NCBI RefSeq assembly: GCF_014384805.1
Contig: NZ_JACRSS010000001.1
Location: 1,025,847 to 1,089,846, forward strand
From: Guopingia tenuis
GTDB taxonomy: Bacteria > Bacillota > Clostridia > Christensenellales > Christensenellaceae
Direction: 5' to 3'
DNA: 64,000 bases
Both the position numbers and the translations under genes were made by a program. The notes beneath the pieces were generated by a model, which had not been told where the DNA came from, made no database searches, and saw nothing but the letters and a program-made list of their open reading frames with translations. Of the stretch, positions 48,754 through 57,297 are shown one piece after another (positions within the stretch are counted from its first letter, which is position 1; each line of letters starts with the position of its first letter).

Positions 48754-49667
48754 TTGCGAACAGAGTGGCAGTAGGAAACGAGATTGTTGAACTCGCAAAA
48801 AAAGATAAGCGCATCGCTATCGTCGGCTCGGATATCGCCGTTTCCGTCAATTTCCAGCCCTTTATGGACGCGTTCCCAGAGCGGTATTTCGACTGCGGCA
48901 TCGCCGAACAGGATATGACGGGTGTCGCGGCCGGCATGGCCTCCTGCGGCATGATTCCCTTCATTGCCAGCTTCGCCGTGTTCGCCAGCATGCGCGCCCT
49001 CGACCAGGTGCGCAACGCCATCTGCTATAACAATTTTAACGTGAAGATCATCGGTTCTCACGCGGGCCTGGAGCCCGGCCAGGACGGCGGCACGCACCAG
49101 GCCATTGAGGATATTGCCATCATGCGGGCTCTGCCCAATATGCATCTGGTCGTTCCCTCTACCCCCAACATGGCCAAGGCCCTGACGGATATCGCCGTGG
49201 AAACCGAAGGTCCGGTATATATCCGCGTCGGCCGGGATGCGGTTCCGGAGTTCTATAGCAACGACGAAAAATTTGTCCTGGGCGGCAGCAAAGAGGTCGT
49301 GAGCGGCAACGATATCGCCATCATCGCCTGCGGCCGCATGGTGGAACGCGCCATGCAGGCGGCGGAGATCCTGAAGGGCAAAGGTGTGAGCGCCCGTGTC
49401 ATCGATATGTATAGCATAAAGCCCATCGATAAGGACGCCATCATCCGCGCAGCTAAGGAAACCAAAGGCATTGTCACAGTGGAAGATCACAACATCTATG
49501 GCGGCTTGGGCGGCGCAGTCTGCGAGGTCTGCGCAGAAGCGGCTCCCACAAAAGTCCTCCGGGTAGGCATTGAGGATAAATATGGCCGGACGGGCAAATC
49601 CTCGGATCTGTTTGAGCTCTATGGACTTACTGTGGATCACATTGTAAAGACGGCGGAACAGTTATAA
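48750..49667 (+). CDS. Transketolase, C-terminal subunit
   Basis: 305 residues from ATG 48750, overlapping the N-terminal subunit's stop (ATGA) with TAGGAGGAG upstream. Contains the pyrimidine-binding domain with the catalytic Glu in DCGIAEQDMTGVAAGMA, the AVFASMRALDQVRN region, and the C-terminal transketolase domain (GRMVERAMQAAEIL). Split transketolases are common in Clostridia and archaea. This ends the sugar-catabolic operon. Confidence 0.94.
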   Translation: MIANRVAVGNEIVELAKKDKRIAIVGSDIAVSVNFQPFMDAFPERYFDCGIAEQDMTGVAAGMASCGMIPFIASFAVFASMRALDQVRNAICYNNFNVKIIGSHAGLEPGQDGGTHQAIEDIAIMRALPNMHLVVPSTPNMAKALTDIAVETEGPVYIRVGRDAVPEFYSNDEKFVLGGSKEVVSGNDIAIIACGRMVERAMQAAEILKGKGVSARVIDMYSIKPIDKDAIIRAAKETKGIVTVEDHNIYGGLGGAVCEVCAEAAPTKVLRVGIEDKYGRTGKSSDLFELYGLTVDHIVKTAEQL

Positions 49668-49725
49668 TACGGTCTGACATCAAAATAACCAGCGTATTGA
49701 TTGGTACAATACAAGGAGATCATCT

Positions 49726-51036
49726 ATGTGTGATACTTTATTTGTTCCCTGGCATAAAACGGCTTCTTCTAGGAATATTCTTGCGAAGAACAGCGACCGG
49801 GATCCGAACGAGCCTCAATATCTCTTACATATTCCCGCTACGGATCATCCCGCAGAAAGCCGGGTTCACTGTACATATATCGATGTGAAGCAGGTTCCGC
49901 ATACATATAGTGTCATTCTGAGCAAACCTTCCTGGATCTGGGGTGGAGAAATCGGAACCAACGAGTTTGGCGTAACCATCGGCAATGAGGCGGTCTGGAC
50001 TCGCCTAGATTATGGTGAACCGGCCTTATTGGGTATGGATCTGCTCCGTCTGGGGCTGGAACGTGGTAAGACTGCGGCAGAGGCGATGGATCAGATCGTC
50101 AATCTTTTGGAAACCTATGGGCAAGGCGGAAATTGTGCTTTTACAGGAGAGATGTTCTATCATAACGTTTTTCTAATCGCTGATCAGATTGAGGGGTGGG
50201 TGTTGGAAACCGCCGGAAAATTCTGGGCAGCGGAAAAGATCTCCGATATCCGAACCATCTCTAACGTCATGAGTGTACATAAACCCACATGTCTACATCC
50301 CGGTGCCATGGAATATGCTATAGAACAGGGATGGTATTCCCGCGAGGATCCCTTCGATTTTGCCGATATCTTTATGGATCATAGGCATACAGCAAATATG
50401 GGGGGAACTCTCCGGGCGCGCTGTACAGAACGGATACTGCGTTCTGCGTCTGCCATCGGGTTGAATACCGTAAAACGCTCTTTGCGATCCCACAATGGCC
50501 ATTCTCCGTTTACCAGCGCAAACTTCAGTTCTCCCTGTATGCATGCCTCTTTTATAGGGGATAGCCAGACAACGGCAAGTCTCATCGCCTTTCTTAATGG
50601 TTCTCACACCATGTATTGGGCTACAGGTATGTCTACCCCATGCATAGCGCCTTTTCAGCCTTTCTGGTTTGACGCTTATGCGGAAGAATTGGTGTTCGCA
50701 TATGACCAACAGGAGACGGCTATGGATGCTTGGTTGCGCCGCGAAAGAATAAATCGGGCTGCGCTACAGGGAAAAATCGATCTTCTTTCCTATCGTGCAG
50801 AATTAGAAGTATTGGAGAAGCAGTTTGTCCAGCAGGCGTCTGAGGTGGAACAAGCAAGTCGCCACCAACGGCAGGCCGTGTGTGATGCCATCGCAAGGCA
50901 GACGTCAGCGTTTCTCGACCGGTGGCTTAAGAAGGCTGAAACCAGGCCTGAGAAACCTATGGGGGGCGAGTCTCTCCAAAAAGTATGGAATAGCCTTAAT
51001 AATACATTAGGGGCTAACCGTACGATTGCCTACTAA
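49726..51036 (+). CDS. C69-family (secernin-type) dipeptidase/Ntn hydrolase
   Basis: 436 residues starting MCDTLFVPW. Peptidase family C69 uses an N-terminal Cys as nucleophile after removal of Met (here Cys2), and the KNSDRDPNEPQ segment is characteristic of the family including secernins. Role would be peptide or amide hydrolysis in the cytosol. AAGGAG precedes the ATG. Codon choice is looser and less GC-rich than in the neighbouring sugar genes, and decayed sequence follows, so this gene may have been acquired separately. Confidence 0.87.
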   Translation: MCDTLFVPWHKTASSRNILAKNSDRDPNEPQYLLHIPATDHPAESRVHCTYIDVKQVPHTYSVILSKPSWIWGGEIGTNEFGVTIGNEAVWTRLDYGEPALLGMDLLRLGLERGKTAAEAMDQIVNLLETYGQGGNCAFTGEMFYHNVFLIADQIEGWVLETAGKFWAAEKISDIRTISNVMSVHKPTCLHPGAMEYAIEQGWYSREDPFDFADIFMDHRHTANMGGTLRARCTERILRSASAIGLNTVKRSLRSHNGHSPFTSANFSSPCMHASFIGDSQTTASLIAFLNGSHTMYWATGMSTPCIAPFQPFWFDAYAEELVFAYDQQETAMDAWLRRERINRAALQGKIDLLSYRAELEVLEKQFVQQASEVEQASRHQRQAVCDAIARQTSAFLDRWLKKAETRPEKPMGGESLQKVWNSLNNTLGANRTIAY

Positions 51037-51061
51037 AACCGGTAATGGAGCTTTATTAACT

Positions 51062-51102
51062 AGAAAACACCGTAGCCCATATAAAGGTTATGGTGTTTTT
51101 TC
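51062..51102 (+). terminator. Terminator after the C69 peptidase gene
   Basis: AAAACACC pairs with GGTGTTTT across an inner TAGCC/GGTTA helix, followed by a T-run, about 30 nt past the stop codon. Confidence 0.8.
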
Positions 51103-51760
51103 TTTCTAAATTACAGTACCATGTTTGATTTTTATGCATATAGATTTGATTATAAATCGCTTTTTTAACATTTCTTATATATGGATATGGCTATTATTGT
51201 ATCCGAAAATGTAAGTCGTGTTCTTTCCTGCCATATCGGGATAATACGAATATACGCTAGTCTTTTCCCCAGTTCTGGCATGTAATTTTCACTGTCTGCC
51301 CAATCGCAGCGTCATCCTGGTTCCATAATGCCAATAATGGTACTACCCTACCTCCTATTCACCTAAAAGAATGAAGCTGACGTTCCTTGCCGGCATGTTG
51401 ATCCCCGGCACGGTAGTTCTTTATACATCGGATGGCATAAGTCATACCGGATGATATCGGAGAATAACTACTCTGAAGACTGTAGGCTTCAAAAATAGGG
51501 GTATCGGCAGATATCGCCGAACAAAGCTGGTGGCTGAGTCTCATCGGTATCGCTATTGGGAGCCCTACTCGTCGGCATCATAAACGATCTATATGGTAGG
51601 AGTGACATGGGAGAGGAATCTACATTTCTCTGGTGTGATAAGGCCCCCGGTCTTGTCTCTCCCGGCGGCGCCGCATTTTTTACAAAAGCTTTACCTTGCC
51701 TCCGACCTTCGCAGTTGAATCCGCCGTCGTTCTCTGCTATACTGAAAAATAAGCGTAAGG
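51103..51760 (+). pseudogene. Non-coding stretch with apparent transporter remnants
   Basis: No intact gene. Short hydrophobic frames look like pieces of a membrane transporter: MKLTFLAGMLIPGTVVLY from 51371 to a TGA at 51452, and, after frameshifts and stops, LLGALLVGIINDLYGRSD at about 51555-51610. They are not joined in any one frame. Base composition is lower in GC than both flanks. I cannot name the family. Confidence 0.35.
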
Positions 51761-51769
51761 AGGTTTTCC

Positions 51770-52276
51770 ATGTCGATACTCATCGTCTTTGCAGGAAAAA
51801 ATGGAACCACGAAAAAATGCGCCGCCCTGCTGCAGGAGCAGCTTCCCGGCAGCCGTGTTGTGGATCTCATAGAGGACGCCCCAGATCTGACGGATTCGGA
51901 CACTATCATCATCGGGGGATGCATCCGCATGGGGCAGCTCCATAAAACCGTACGCAAATTCATGGAGGCCAACGCGGCCATCCTTTCGGAAAAGCGGCTG
52001 GCTTTTTTCCTTTGCAGCGGCTTTACGGACAACGCGGAAGAAATGTTCAAAAACAATATTCCCTCCTATCTTCTGAAATTCTCCATCGCCCATGAGGCCT
52101 TTGGCGGAGAGCTCCATATGGAGCAGCTCCGGGGCATGGATAAATGGATCGCCAAAATGGGCCGCCGCGCCATGGGCGACCGGCCTGCGCCCCATATTTT
52201 CGAGGAGAATATTGCCCGGCTGGCCCAGGCTGTTCTCCATGATCCCGATGCAGCAGAATCCTCCCCCGCCCATTGA
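51770..52276 (+). CDS. Flavodoxin-domain protein
   Basis: 168 residues resembling long flavodoxin/HemG-like proteins. The N-terminal phosphate-binding loop region is SILIVFAGKNGTTKKCAALL and the next loop is IIIGGCIRMGQLHKTVRKF. It probably binds FMN and carries electrons; it is not clearly a protoporphyrinogen oxidase, since no haem pathway genes are nearby. TAAGGAGG precedes the ATG. Single-gene unit with a terminator. Confidence 0.82.
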   Translation: MSILIVFAGKNGTTKKCAALLQEQLPGSRVVDLIEDAPDLTDSDTIIIGGCIRMGQLHKTVRKFMEANAAILSEKRLAFFLCSGFTDNAEEMFKNNIPSYLLKFSIAHEAFGGELHMEQLRGMDKWIAKMGRRAMGDRPAPHIFEENIARLAQAVLHDPDAAESSPAH

Positions 52277-52287
52277 TTTCTCTATAA

Positions 52288-52328
52288 AACAATCCCCCGG
52301 CATTAACTTGCCGGGGGAGTTATTTTTC
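52288..52328. terminator. Bidirectional terminator between the flavodoxin gene and tagD
   Basis: CCCCCGGCA and TGCCGGGGG pair around TTAACT, with T-rich flanks, between convergent genes. Confidence 0.85.
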
Positions 52329-52330
52329 CG

Positions 52331-52738
52331 CTATTTCCTCTCTTCCGGGTCTTTTAAATCTGTCTTGATCTGGGTAGTGGAGATTCCTTCCGTGCGCGGG
52401 AGATAGACCACCTGGGCATATTCCCGCAGGTATTCAAACTTATCGCTGCCTTCCCAATCGCCGCCCATGACCACAATATCAATATGATATTCTTTGATGT
52501 CATCTATCTTTTGTTCCCAGGTCTCCTCAGGAATCACCAGATCCACATACCGGACGGCTTCCACGATTTTCTTTCGCGCTTCATAGGGGAAATATGCCTT
52601 TTTCGCTTTAATGGCGTTAAATTCATCCGTGGATACCGCAACGACTAAATAGTCGCCCAGCGCCTTCGCCCGCCGCAGAAGGTTAATATGCCCTTCATGC
52701 AGCATGTCAAACGTTCCGTAGGTCAAAACTCGAATCAT
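52331..52738 (-). CDS. tagD: Glycerol-3-phosphate cytidylyltransferase
   Basis: 135 residues from ATG 52738 (MIRVLTYGTFDMLHEGH), with AAAGGAG upstream; an extension to 52798 is unsupported. It makes CDP-glycerol, the donor for wall teichoic acid and related polymers. The nucleotide-binding HxGH motif (LHEGH) and the RTEGISTTQIK signature are intact. The CDP-glycerol-using enzymes are encoded just to the right, across the lipoprotein gene. Confidence 0.95.
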   Translation of the reverse strand: MIRVLTYGTFDMLHEGHINLLRRAKALGDYLVVAVSTDEFNAIKAKKAYFPYEARKKIVEAVRYVDLVIPEETWEQKIDDIKEYHIDIVVMGGDWEGSDKFEYLREYAQVVYLPRTEGISTTQIKTDLKDPEERK

Positions 52739-52811
52739 TTTTTCTCCTTTGGTCTGTTTTCTTTTGTTCAGTGTAGCATGATCTCCCATAAAAAACAAGG
52801 GAATCCCTCTC

Positions 52812-52842
52812 CATAAAAAAACGCCCCGCAGGGCGTTTTTAC
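52812..52842 (-). terminator. Terminator after the lipoprotein gene
   Basis: AACGCCC and GGGCGTT pair around CGCA with A- and T-runs on either side. Confidence 0.8.
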
Positions 52843-52855
52843 AGGTCGTCTTTTC

Positions 52856-53683
52856 TTATAGTGTCGTCTGCTGCGTTCCATCGCTTCCCGTTTCGGTTGC
52901 ATTCTGCACTTGGGCGGGAATCTCAAAATCTGCAATTCCATATTCGGGAATTGTGATTGTCATGGAAAATTCCTTCACCAATTCGGCGCTCTCCCCCGTG
53001 GCCTCCTGCGCCGTGGGATTGATGAGGCTGGCCAGATCGATGTAATATTGCAGGGGCAGGCCGTCCTTTTTACCGATCCAGATAGAGAGGGGAATTTCTC
53101 CCGAAAGAGGAATGTCCATGCCCTGAGAGACAGAAGACATCATATTCTTTATCTCCTCTGCCGAAATTTTTCCCGTAATCTTATAGGCGTCTTTGCCTTC
53201 GATCTGTTCTTCTCCTTCTATGACAAAATTCTTTAGACTATCCAGATATCCGTTGAGCATCTCTCCCATTTGGGAGGGATCCAACGCCTGGGCAGAAGAT
53301 GCACCAGGATTTCCCACTGCTTTTGTCTTTTGCCAGTTGGTCCCATCCGCGGAAATGCCAACATACTGCGTTCCGTCCTGCGTCCAGGAATACATCTCAA
53401 GGACGGTGGCGTCCATGAAACTATTTATCTGCAGGCTGGCTTTGGTTTTTGCCTCAGGCTTTTGAATGATATCCGCATCCATGGTCATGCTGAGGCCCAC
53501 GGCGCTCAGTTCCTCCGCCAGCTCCAGTTTGATATCCATGGACATCCGCATGCTGTTTACCTTTGCCATACGCTGCTGCGCGCCCGTAATGAGCTGCCCG
53601 GGCGACGGCTTGGCGCAGCCCGTCATCCCCACGAGCGCCAGCGCCGCCATAAGGGCCGCTGTCACTTTCTTCCAGCACTTCAT
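52856..53683 (-). CDS. Lipoprotein of the DUF6612/LolA-like type
   Basis: 275 residues. Signal peptide with lipobox VGMTGC (Cys at about 23), then a beta-rich domain with DUF6612-like features (LITGAQQRMAKVNSMRMSMDIKL at the start, DAYKITGKISAEEI and LSIWIGKKDGLPLQYYIDL later). The fold is likely the open beta-barrel seen in LolA/LppX proteins that hold lipids, but its role in this organism is unknown. AAGGAGG precedes the ATG. It lies between tagD and the teichoic acid transferases but has its own terminators on both sides. Confidence 0.8.
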   Translation of the reverse strand: MKCWKKVTAALMAALALVGMTGCAKPSPGQLITGAQQRMAKVNSMRMSMDIKLELAEELSAVGLSMTMDADIIQKPEAKTKASLQINSFMDATVLEMYSWTQDGTQYVGISADGTNWQKTKAVGNPGASSAQALDPSQMGEMLNGYLDSLKNFVIEGEEQIEGKDAYKITGKISAEEIKNMMSSVSQGMDIPLSGEIPLSIWIGKKDGLPLQYYIDLASLINPTAQEATGESAELVKEFSMTITIPEYGIADFEIPAQVQNATETGSDGTQQTTL

Positions 53684-53765
53684 GAAATTGTCCTCCTTTG
53701 GAAAAATACTTATACCCTATGTATCTCCATTGTACCGTATCCCCGGAGATTTTACTACTTTTTTC

Positions 53766-53795
53766 TACAAAAAAAGAGCCTTGCGCTCTTTTTGT
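53766..53795 (-). terminator. Terminator after the glycerophosphotransferase pair
   Basis: CAAAAAAAGAGC and GCTCTTTTTG pair around CTT(G)C with a T-run on the minus strand directly past the stop at 53796. Confidence 0.8.
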
Positions 53796-55040
53796 TTATT
53801 TAAAGCAGTATTCCGCCACCCGTTCTCCGCAGTCCGGCCCATCCAGATAGTTGAATTTGTCGTGAAAAGCCTGATATTTTTCATTATAGCAGGAACCGGA
53901 AAGCGCCTCTCGGATGGCCCCCGCCAATCTTTTCTCCTCCGTGACGATTTCCCCGGGCAGTTCCTCCAGATTCAGATAGAAATCCCGGATCTCATGCTGG
54001 TATTCTGCCAGATCATACATATAGAAAACCATGGGGCGCTTCAGATTGGCATAGTCGAAAAATACGCTGGAATAATCCGTCATCAGAAGATCGCTCACCA
54101 CATAGAGGTCGTTGATATTGTCATAGCCCGAAACATCGAAAACAAATCCTTCATACCGGGAAAAATCAAAGGAATTGGCCACCAGATAGTGTGCGCGGAA
54201 CAGAATCACGCATTCTTCCCCCAGCTCCTCCCGCAGGCGGTCAAAATCCAGCCCCAGGTCATAGGTATATCCCAGCCCCGCCGTATGGCGGTTATCCCGG
54301 AAGGTGGGCGCATAGAGCACTACCTTTTTCCCCTCGGGCAGTCCCAGCTCCCGCCGGATCCGGGCAACATCCTCCGGCGTGAACCGGAACAGGAAGTCGT
54401 TGCGGGGATAGCCCTTCTCCACGATGCAGTTTTCCTTGCCGAATTTTTTCAGATGAAAGGCCGAAGTCAGCTTTTCTGAGCAGAACCGGGAGGGTGAAAG
54501 GAGATAGGTATAGCGCCAGGAATCCTGGTCATATTTTTTTCGGATCTCCGCAATGCTGTTCATGGCGTTGCCCCCCGCCGCCTCAATATCGTATCCCAGG
54601 CGCTTCAAGGGGGTTCCATGCCAGGTTTGCAGATAGACCTGGCTCTTTTTGGGAAAGATGTGTTCGGGCAGTCGGGAATTGGATACCCAGTAACCCGCCC
54701 GGGCATAGGCCCGGTAATAGCTAAGAGAGCCATAGCGCACCACCTGCGTCCGGGGCTCCCGGGCCAGCTCTGCATGCCTTTCCGGCTTATCAAAAGCCCA
54801 GATAAAGCGGTAATCCCGATATTGTTCGCCGTCCCGGAGCACCTCATAGATGCGCCGGGGGCTGCAGGCATAGCTGCGCCCCTGAAAGGAGGCAAAAACC
54901 ACCAGCTTTTTATCCACGGGATGAAAAATCTTCAAAAAGAAATATCCTGCCGTACCCGCGATATGAACCGCTCCCCGGCAGAATTCCCGGAACCATGGAT
55001 TCTTTTTTGCAACCGCAATTACTTTTGCTTTCAGGCTCAT
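53796..55040 (-). CDS. CDP-glycerol glycerophosphotransferase (TagF/TagB family), copy 2
   Basis: 414 residues of the Glyphos_transf family. Motifs match the catalytic core: WHGTP (general-base His), VVLYAPTFRDN, FRAHYLVANSF with the second conserved His, and LLMTDYSSVFFDYA. It adds glycerol-phosphate from CDP-glycerol to a lipid-linked acceptor or growing chain at the membrane face. At this length it could be a TagF-like polymerase catalytic domain or a TagB-like primase. It starts 2 nt after the stop of its paralogue. Confidence 0.9.
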   Translation of the reverse strand: MSLKAKVIAVAKKNPWFREFCRGAVHIAGTAGYFFLKIFHPVDKKLVVFASFQGRSYACSPRRIYEVLRDGEQYRDYRFIWAFDKPERHAELAREPRTQVVRYGSLSYYRAYARAGYWVSNSRLPEHIFPKKSQVYLQTWHGTPLKRLGYDIEAAGGNAMNSIAEIRKKYDQDSWRYTYLLSPSRFCSEKLTSAFHLKKFGKENCIVEKGYPRNDFLFRFTPEDVARIRRELGLPEGKKVVLYAPTFRDNRHTAGLGYTYDLGLDFDRLREELGEECVILFRAHYLVANSFDFSRYEGFVFDVSGYDNINDLYVVSDLLMTDYSSVFFDYANLKRPMVFYMYDLAEYQHEIRDFYLNLEELPGEIVTEEKRLAGAIREALSGSCYNEKYQAFHDKFNYLDGPDCGERVAEYCFK

Positions 55041-55042
55041 AT

Positions 55043-56170
55043 TTACCGCCCGGCCTCCTTAATCCGCTGCAAGACACAGGCCGCAATGGCCTTGGTCGCC
55101 AGGCGCTTCTGCGCCGCCTGGGCCACATAGGTATCCCGAAACCGCCGGATACTGTCCCGGGGATATTCTCTTTCCATCCCCGCCGCCAGCGCCGCTGCAT
55201 CCCGATAGACACAGCCCGGCATCTCGGCCTCGAGATCGATATTCAACCCGGTATCCCGGGCGTATTCCTCCAAATCATAGACATAAAAATACACGGGCTT
55301 CAAGAGCGCAGCCGCCTCGATGGAGATGGCGGAATAGTCGGTAATCACGATATCCGCCGCCGGAAGCAGCTCCATGGCGGAATAGGAATCGCAGGTTTCC
55401 GCCTGGCTGTCCGAAACTTCCAGCTCCTTTAGGGGATGCCCCTTCACAATCAAAACATACTTGTCCCAATCCATTGCCCGCAAAAGGTCATCTGTCTGAT
55501 ATTCCCGGTTGCGCCGGAAGGTGGGCGCATAGAGCACCACAGTTTTCCCCTTCCACTCGGGATGCTGGGAGCGCACCACATGGCGCAGCTTTTCCTCATT
55601 TTCCAAAAGATAGTCGATCCGCGGCATCCCCACGGGCAAAAACTTCTTGCGCGGAGCGCCGAATGCCTCGGCAAAGAAGGGCACCATGGCCTGCGACCCC
55701 GAAACGATGGCGTCATAGCCCTTGTGCATCTCCATGGCCCGGGCCAGCCGGGCATCCCGGCCTCCTTCCCGCCCCAGAGACTGATAGCCAAACTTTTTGA
55801 TCGCCCCCATGGCGTGCCAGATCTGCAAAACAAATAATTCCTTTTTATGCTTCAATATGCTCACAGGAATGGAATAGGAATCCAAAATACACACCCGGGA
55901 TTCGGCCAGATGCTTCATCTGTTTCACAATAACAAAAAAATCCCGCACCAGCGCCAGGGCTCCGTCTCCCATCCGCCGGCATAAAAATACGGTTTCACAG
56001 TCGGGGCACTGCCGCCGGATCTCCTCCTCCAGCAGAAGAAAATCCAGGGAGGGCTCATCCGATTGCCGGCTCAAAAACGTAACCTTGCCTGGATGCGTCG
56101 GAAAGAGCTTAAGAAAAAAATAAATGCCCCGCAATATTCCTTTGACAATTGCCGCACAAAATACCTTCAA
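55043..56170 (-). CDS. CDP-glycerol glycerophosphotransferase (TagB/TagF family), copy 1
   Basis: 375 residues from TTG 56170 (KVFCAAIVKGILRG), with GGAG 6 nt upstream; an earlier TTG at 56182 lacks a site. Motifs WHAMGAIKKFG, VVLYAPTFRRN, LIVKGHPL and ADIVITDYSAISIEAA are present; the first motif has WHAMG where the neighbour has WHGTP, a variation seen in TagB-like primases. The amphipathic N terminus (GIYFFLKLF) probably binds the membrane. Confidence 0.88.
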   Translation of the reverse strand: MKVFCAAIVKGILRGIYFFLKLFPTHPGKVTFLSRQSDEPSLDFLLLEEEIRRQCPDCETVFLCRRMGDGALALVRDFFVIVKQMKHLAESRVCILDSYSIPVSILKHKKELFVLQIWHAMGAIKKFGYQSLGREGGRDARLARAMEMHKGYDAIVSGSQAMVPFFAEAFGAPRKKFLPVGMPRIDYLLENEEKLRHVVRSQHPEWKGKTVVLYAPTFRRNREYQTDDLLRAMDWDKYVLIVKGHPLKELEVSDSQAETCDSYSAMELLPAADIVITDYSAISIEAAALLKPVYFYVYDLEEYARDTGLNIDLEAEMPGCVYRDAAALAAGMEREYPRDSIRRFRDTYVAQAAQKRLATKAIAACVLQRIKEAGR

Positions 56171-56257
56171 ATCCCGCTCCAAGGGCGCATAGCATTGGGA
56201 AATCCCGCACCTTTCTGCATCATACCATATTTCCTTAGATTATACAAGAATTTAACC

Positions 56258-56290
56258 TGAAAAAGCCCATATGTTATATGGGCTTTTTGA
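56258..56290 (-). terminator. Terminator after the PfkB kinase gene
   Basis: AAAAAGCCCATAT and ATATGGGCTTTTT form a perfect 13-bp stem around GTT, flanked by T on the minus strand. Confidence 0.9.
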
Positions 56291-56349
56291 TATATCGAGT
56301 TTTATGGAAATTTCTTCCCGTTTTAATGCCGGCCCGTACCTTTTGACGC

Positions 56350-57255
56350 CTATTTCTCGTATTTCACCCCATTGCCAAAGGCACCATGGGTAAAGCAGGT
56401 GGTGATGGCCACCAGATTGCCCGTGCTCATGGCGCAATTGATGAGATCGTGCATATATTCCTCCCGTCCGGTTCCGTCGGCAAATTTCGCCGGATCGGCG
56501 GCGGTCAGCGCGTCATAGTTCTTTTTGCCGTTGAAATAGGTGGTGATGAACCCGGTCATGAAGGAATCCCCGGCGCCCATCGTATCCAGAGCCTTCGTGT
56601 TGATCTGGAAGGGCTTTTTGGTATAAAAATTTTCTCCGTCATAGACGATGGCTCCCCGCATGCCGATGGTCGTAATGGCCAGCTCCAACCCATGGGAATA
56701 GGCATGGCGCAGAACCTCCCTGAGCTCCTCTTCGCTGCGGTCTCCGCCGGAGAGGAAGGCGACCGAGATATTCGGGCAGATCGCATCCAGCTGCTCGATA
56801 GTCCAGAAATCCGAAAAATCATATACCAGCGGCACGCCCAGGGCCTTGATCTTATAAAACTGGTCCTCCATAAACCCAAAGCAGCTGGAATGCGCCACAT
56901 CAAAGGTCTTGATGTATTCCAGATGCTGCTCGGTCAACTGCAACGGCGTGGCCTTGACGGCGCCCAAGTCGTTGTCGTCAATGATGACCCGGTCGTTATC
57001 GATAAACTGGGTGCTGCAAATGCCGGTTTCCCCATCGGTATAGACGCACTGGCTGTAATCCACGCCGTATTTTTTCAGTCCCGCTTTGATGACGGCGGCC
57101 TGTTCATCCCGCCCCAACAGGCCGAGAAAGGCCGATTCATACCCCAGCTTGCGGGCAAATACCGAAAAATTGACCGAACAGCCTCCGGGATAGTAGGTGC
57201 TCTGGTGTACATATTTGTCCACAACGTTGTCGCCGATTCCAATGACTCTGATCAT
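56350..57255 (-). CDS. PfkB-family kinase, fructosamine (FrlD-like) type
   Basis: 301 residues. The ATP/Mg motif DTMGAGDSFMTGF is complete. Its N terminus (IGDNVVDKYVHQSTYYPGGCSVNFSVFARKLG) and mid region (DNDLGAV, YDFSDFW) resemble fructoselysine 6-kinase FrlD, which has the same IGDN start and DFSD segment. It may phosphorylate an Amadori product or another ketose. No FrlB-type deglycase is present in the window. AAAGGAG precedes the ATG; it follows a serine hydrolase gene by 42 nt, so the two may be co-transcribed. Confidence 0.85.
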   Translation of the reverse strand: MIRVIGIGDNVVDKYVHQSTYYPGGCSVNFSVFARKLGYESAFLGLLGRDEQAAVIKAGLKKYGVDYSQCVYTDGETGICSTQFIDNDRVIIDDNDLGAVKATPLQLTEQHLEYIKTFDVAHSSCFGFMEDQFYKIKALGVPLVYDFSDFWTIEQLDAICPNISVAFLSGGDRSEEELREVLRHAYSHGLELAITTIGMRGAIVYDGENFYTKKPFQINTKALDTMGAGDSFMTGFITTYFNGKKNYDALTAADPAKFADGTGREEYMHDLINCAMSTGNLVAITTCFTHGAFGNGVKYEK

Positions 57256-57297
57256 GATGCTAAACTCCTTTGCCCGCAGCCGCCTGCACGTCTGCGA

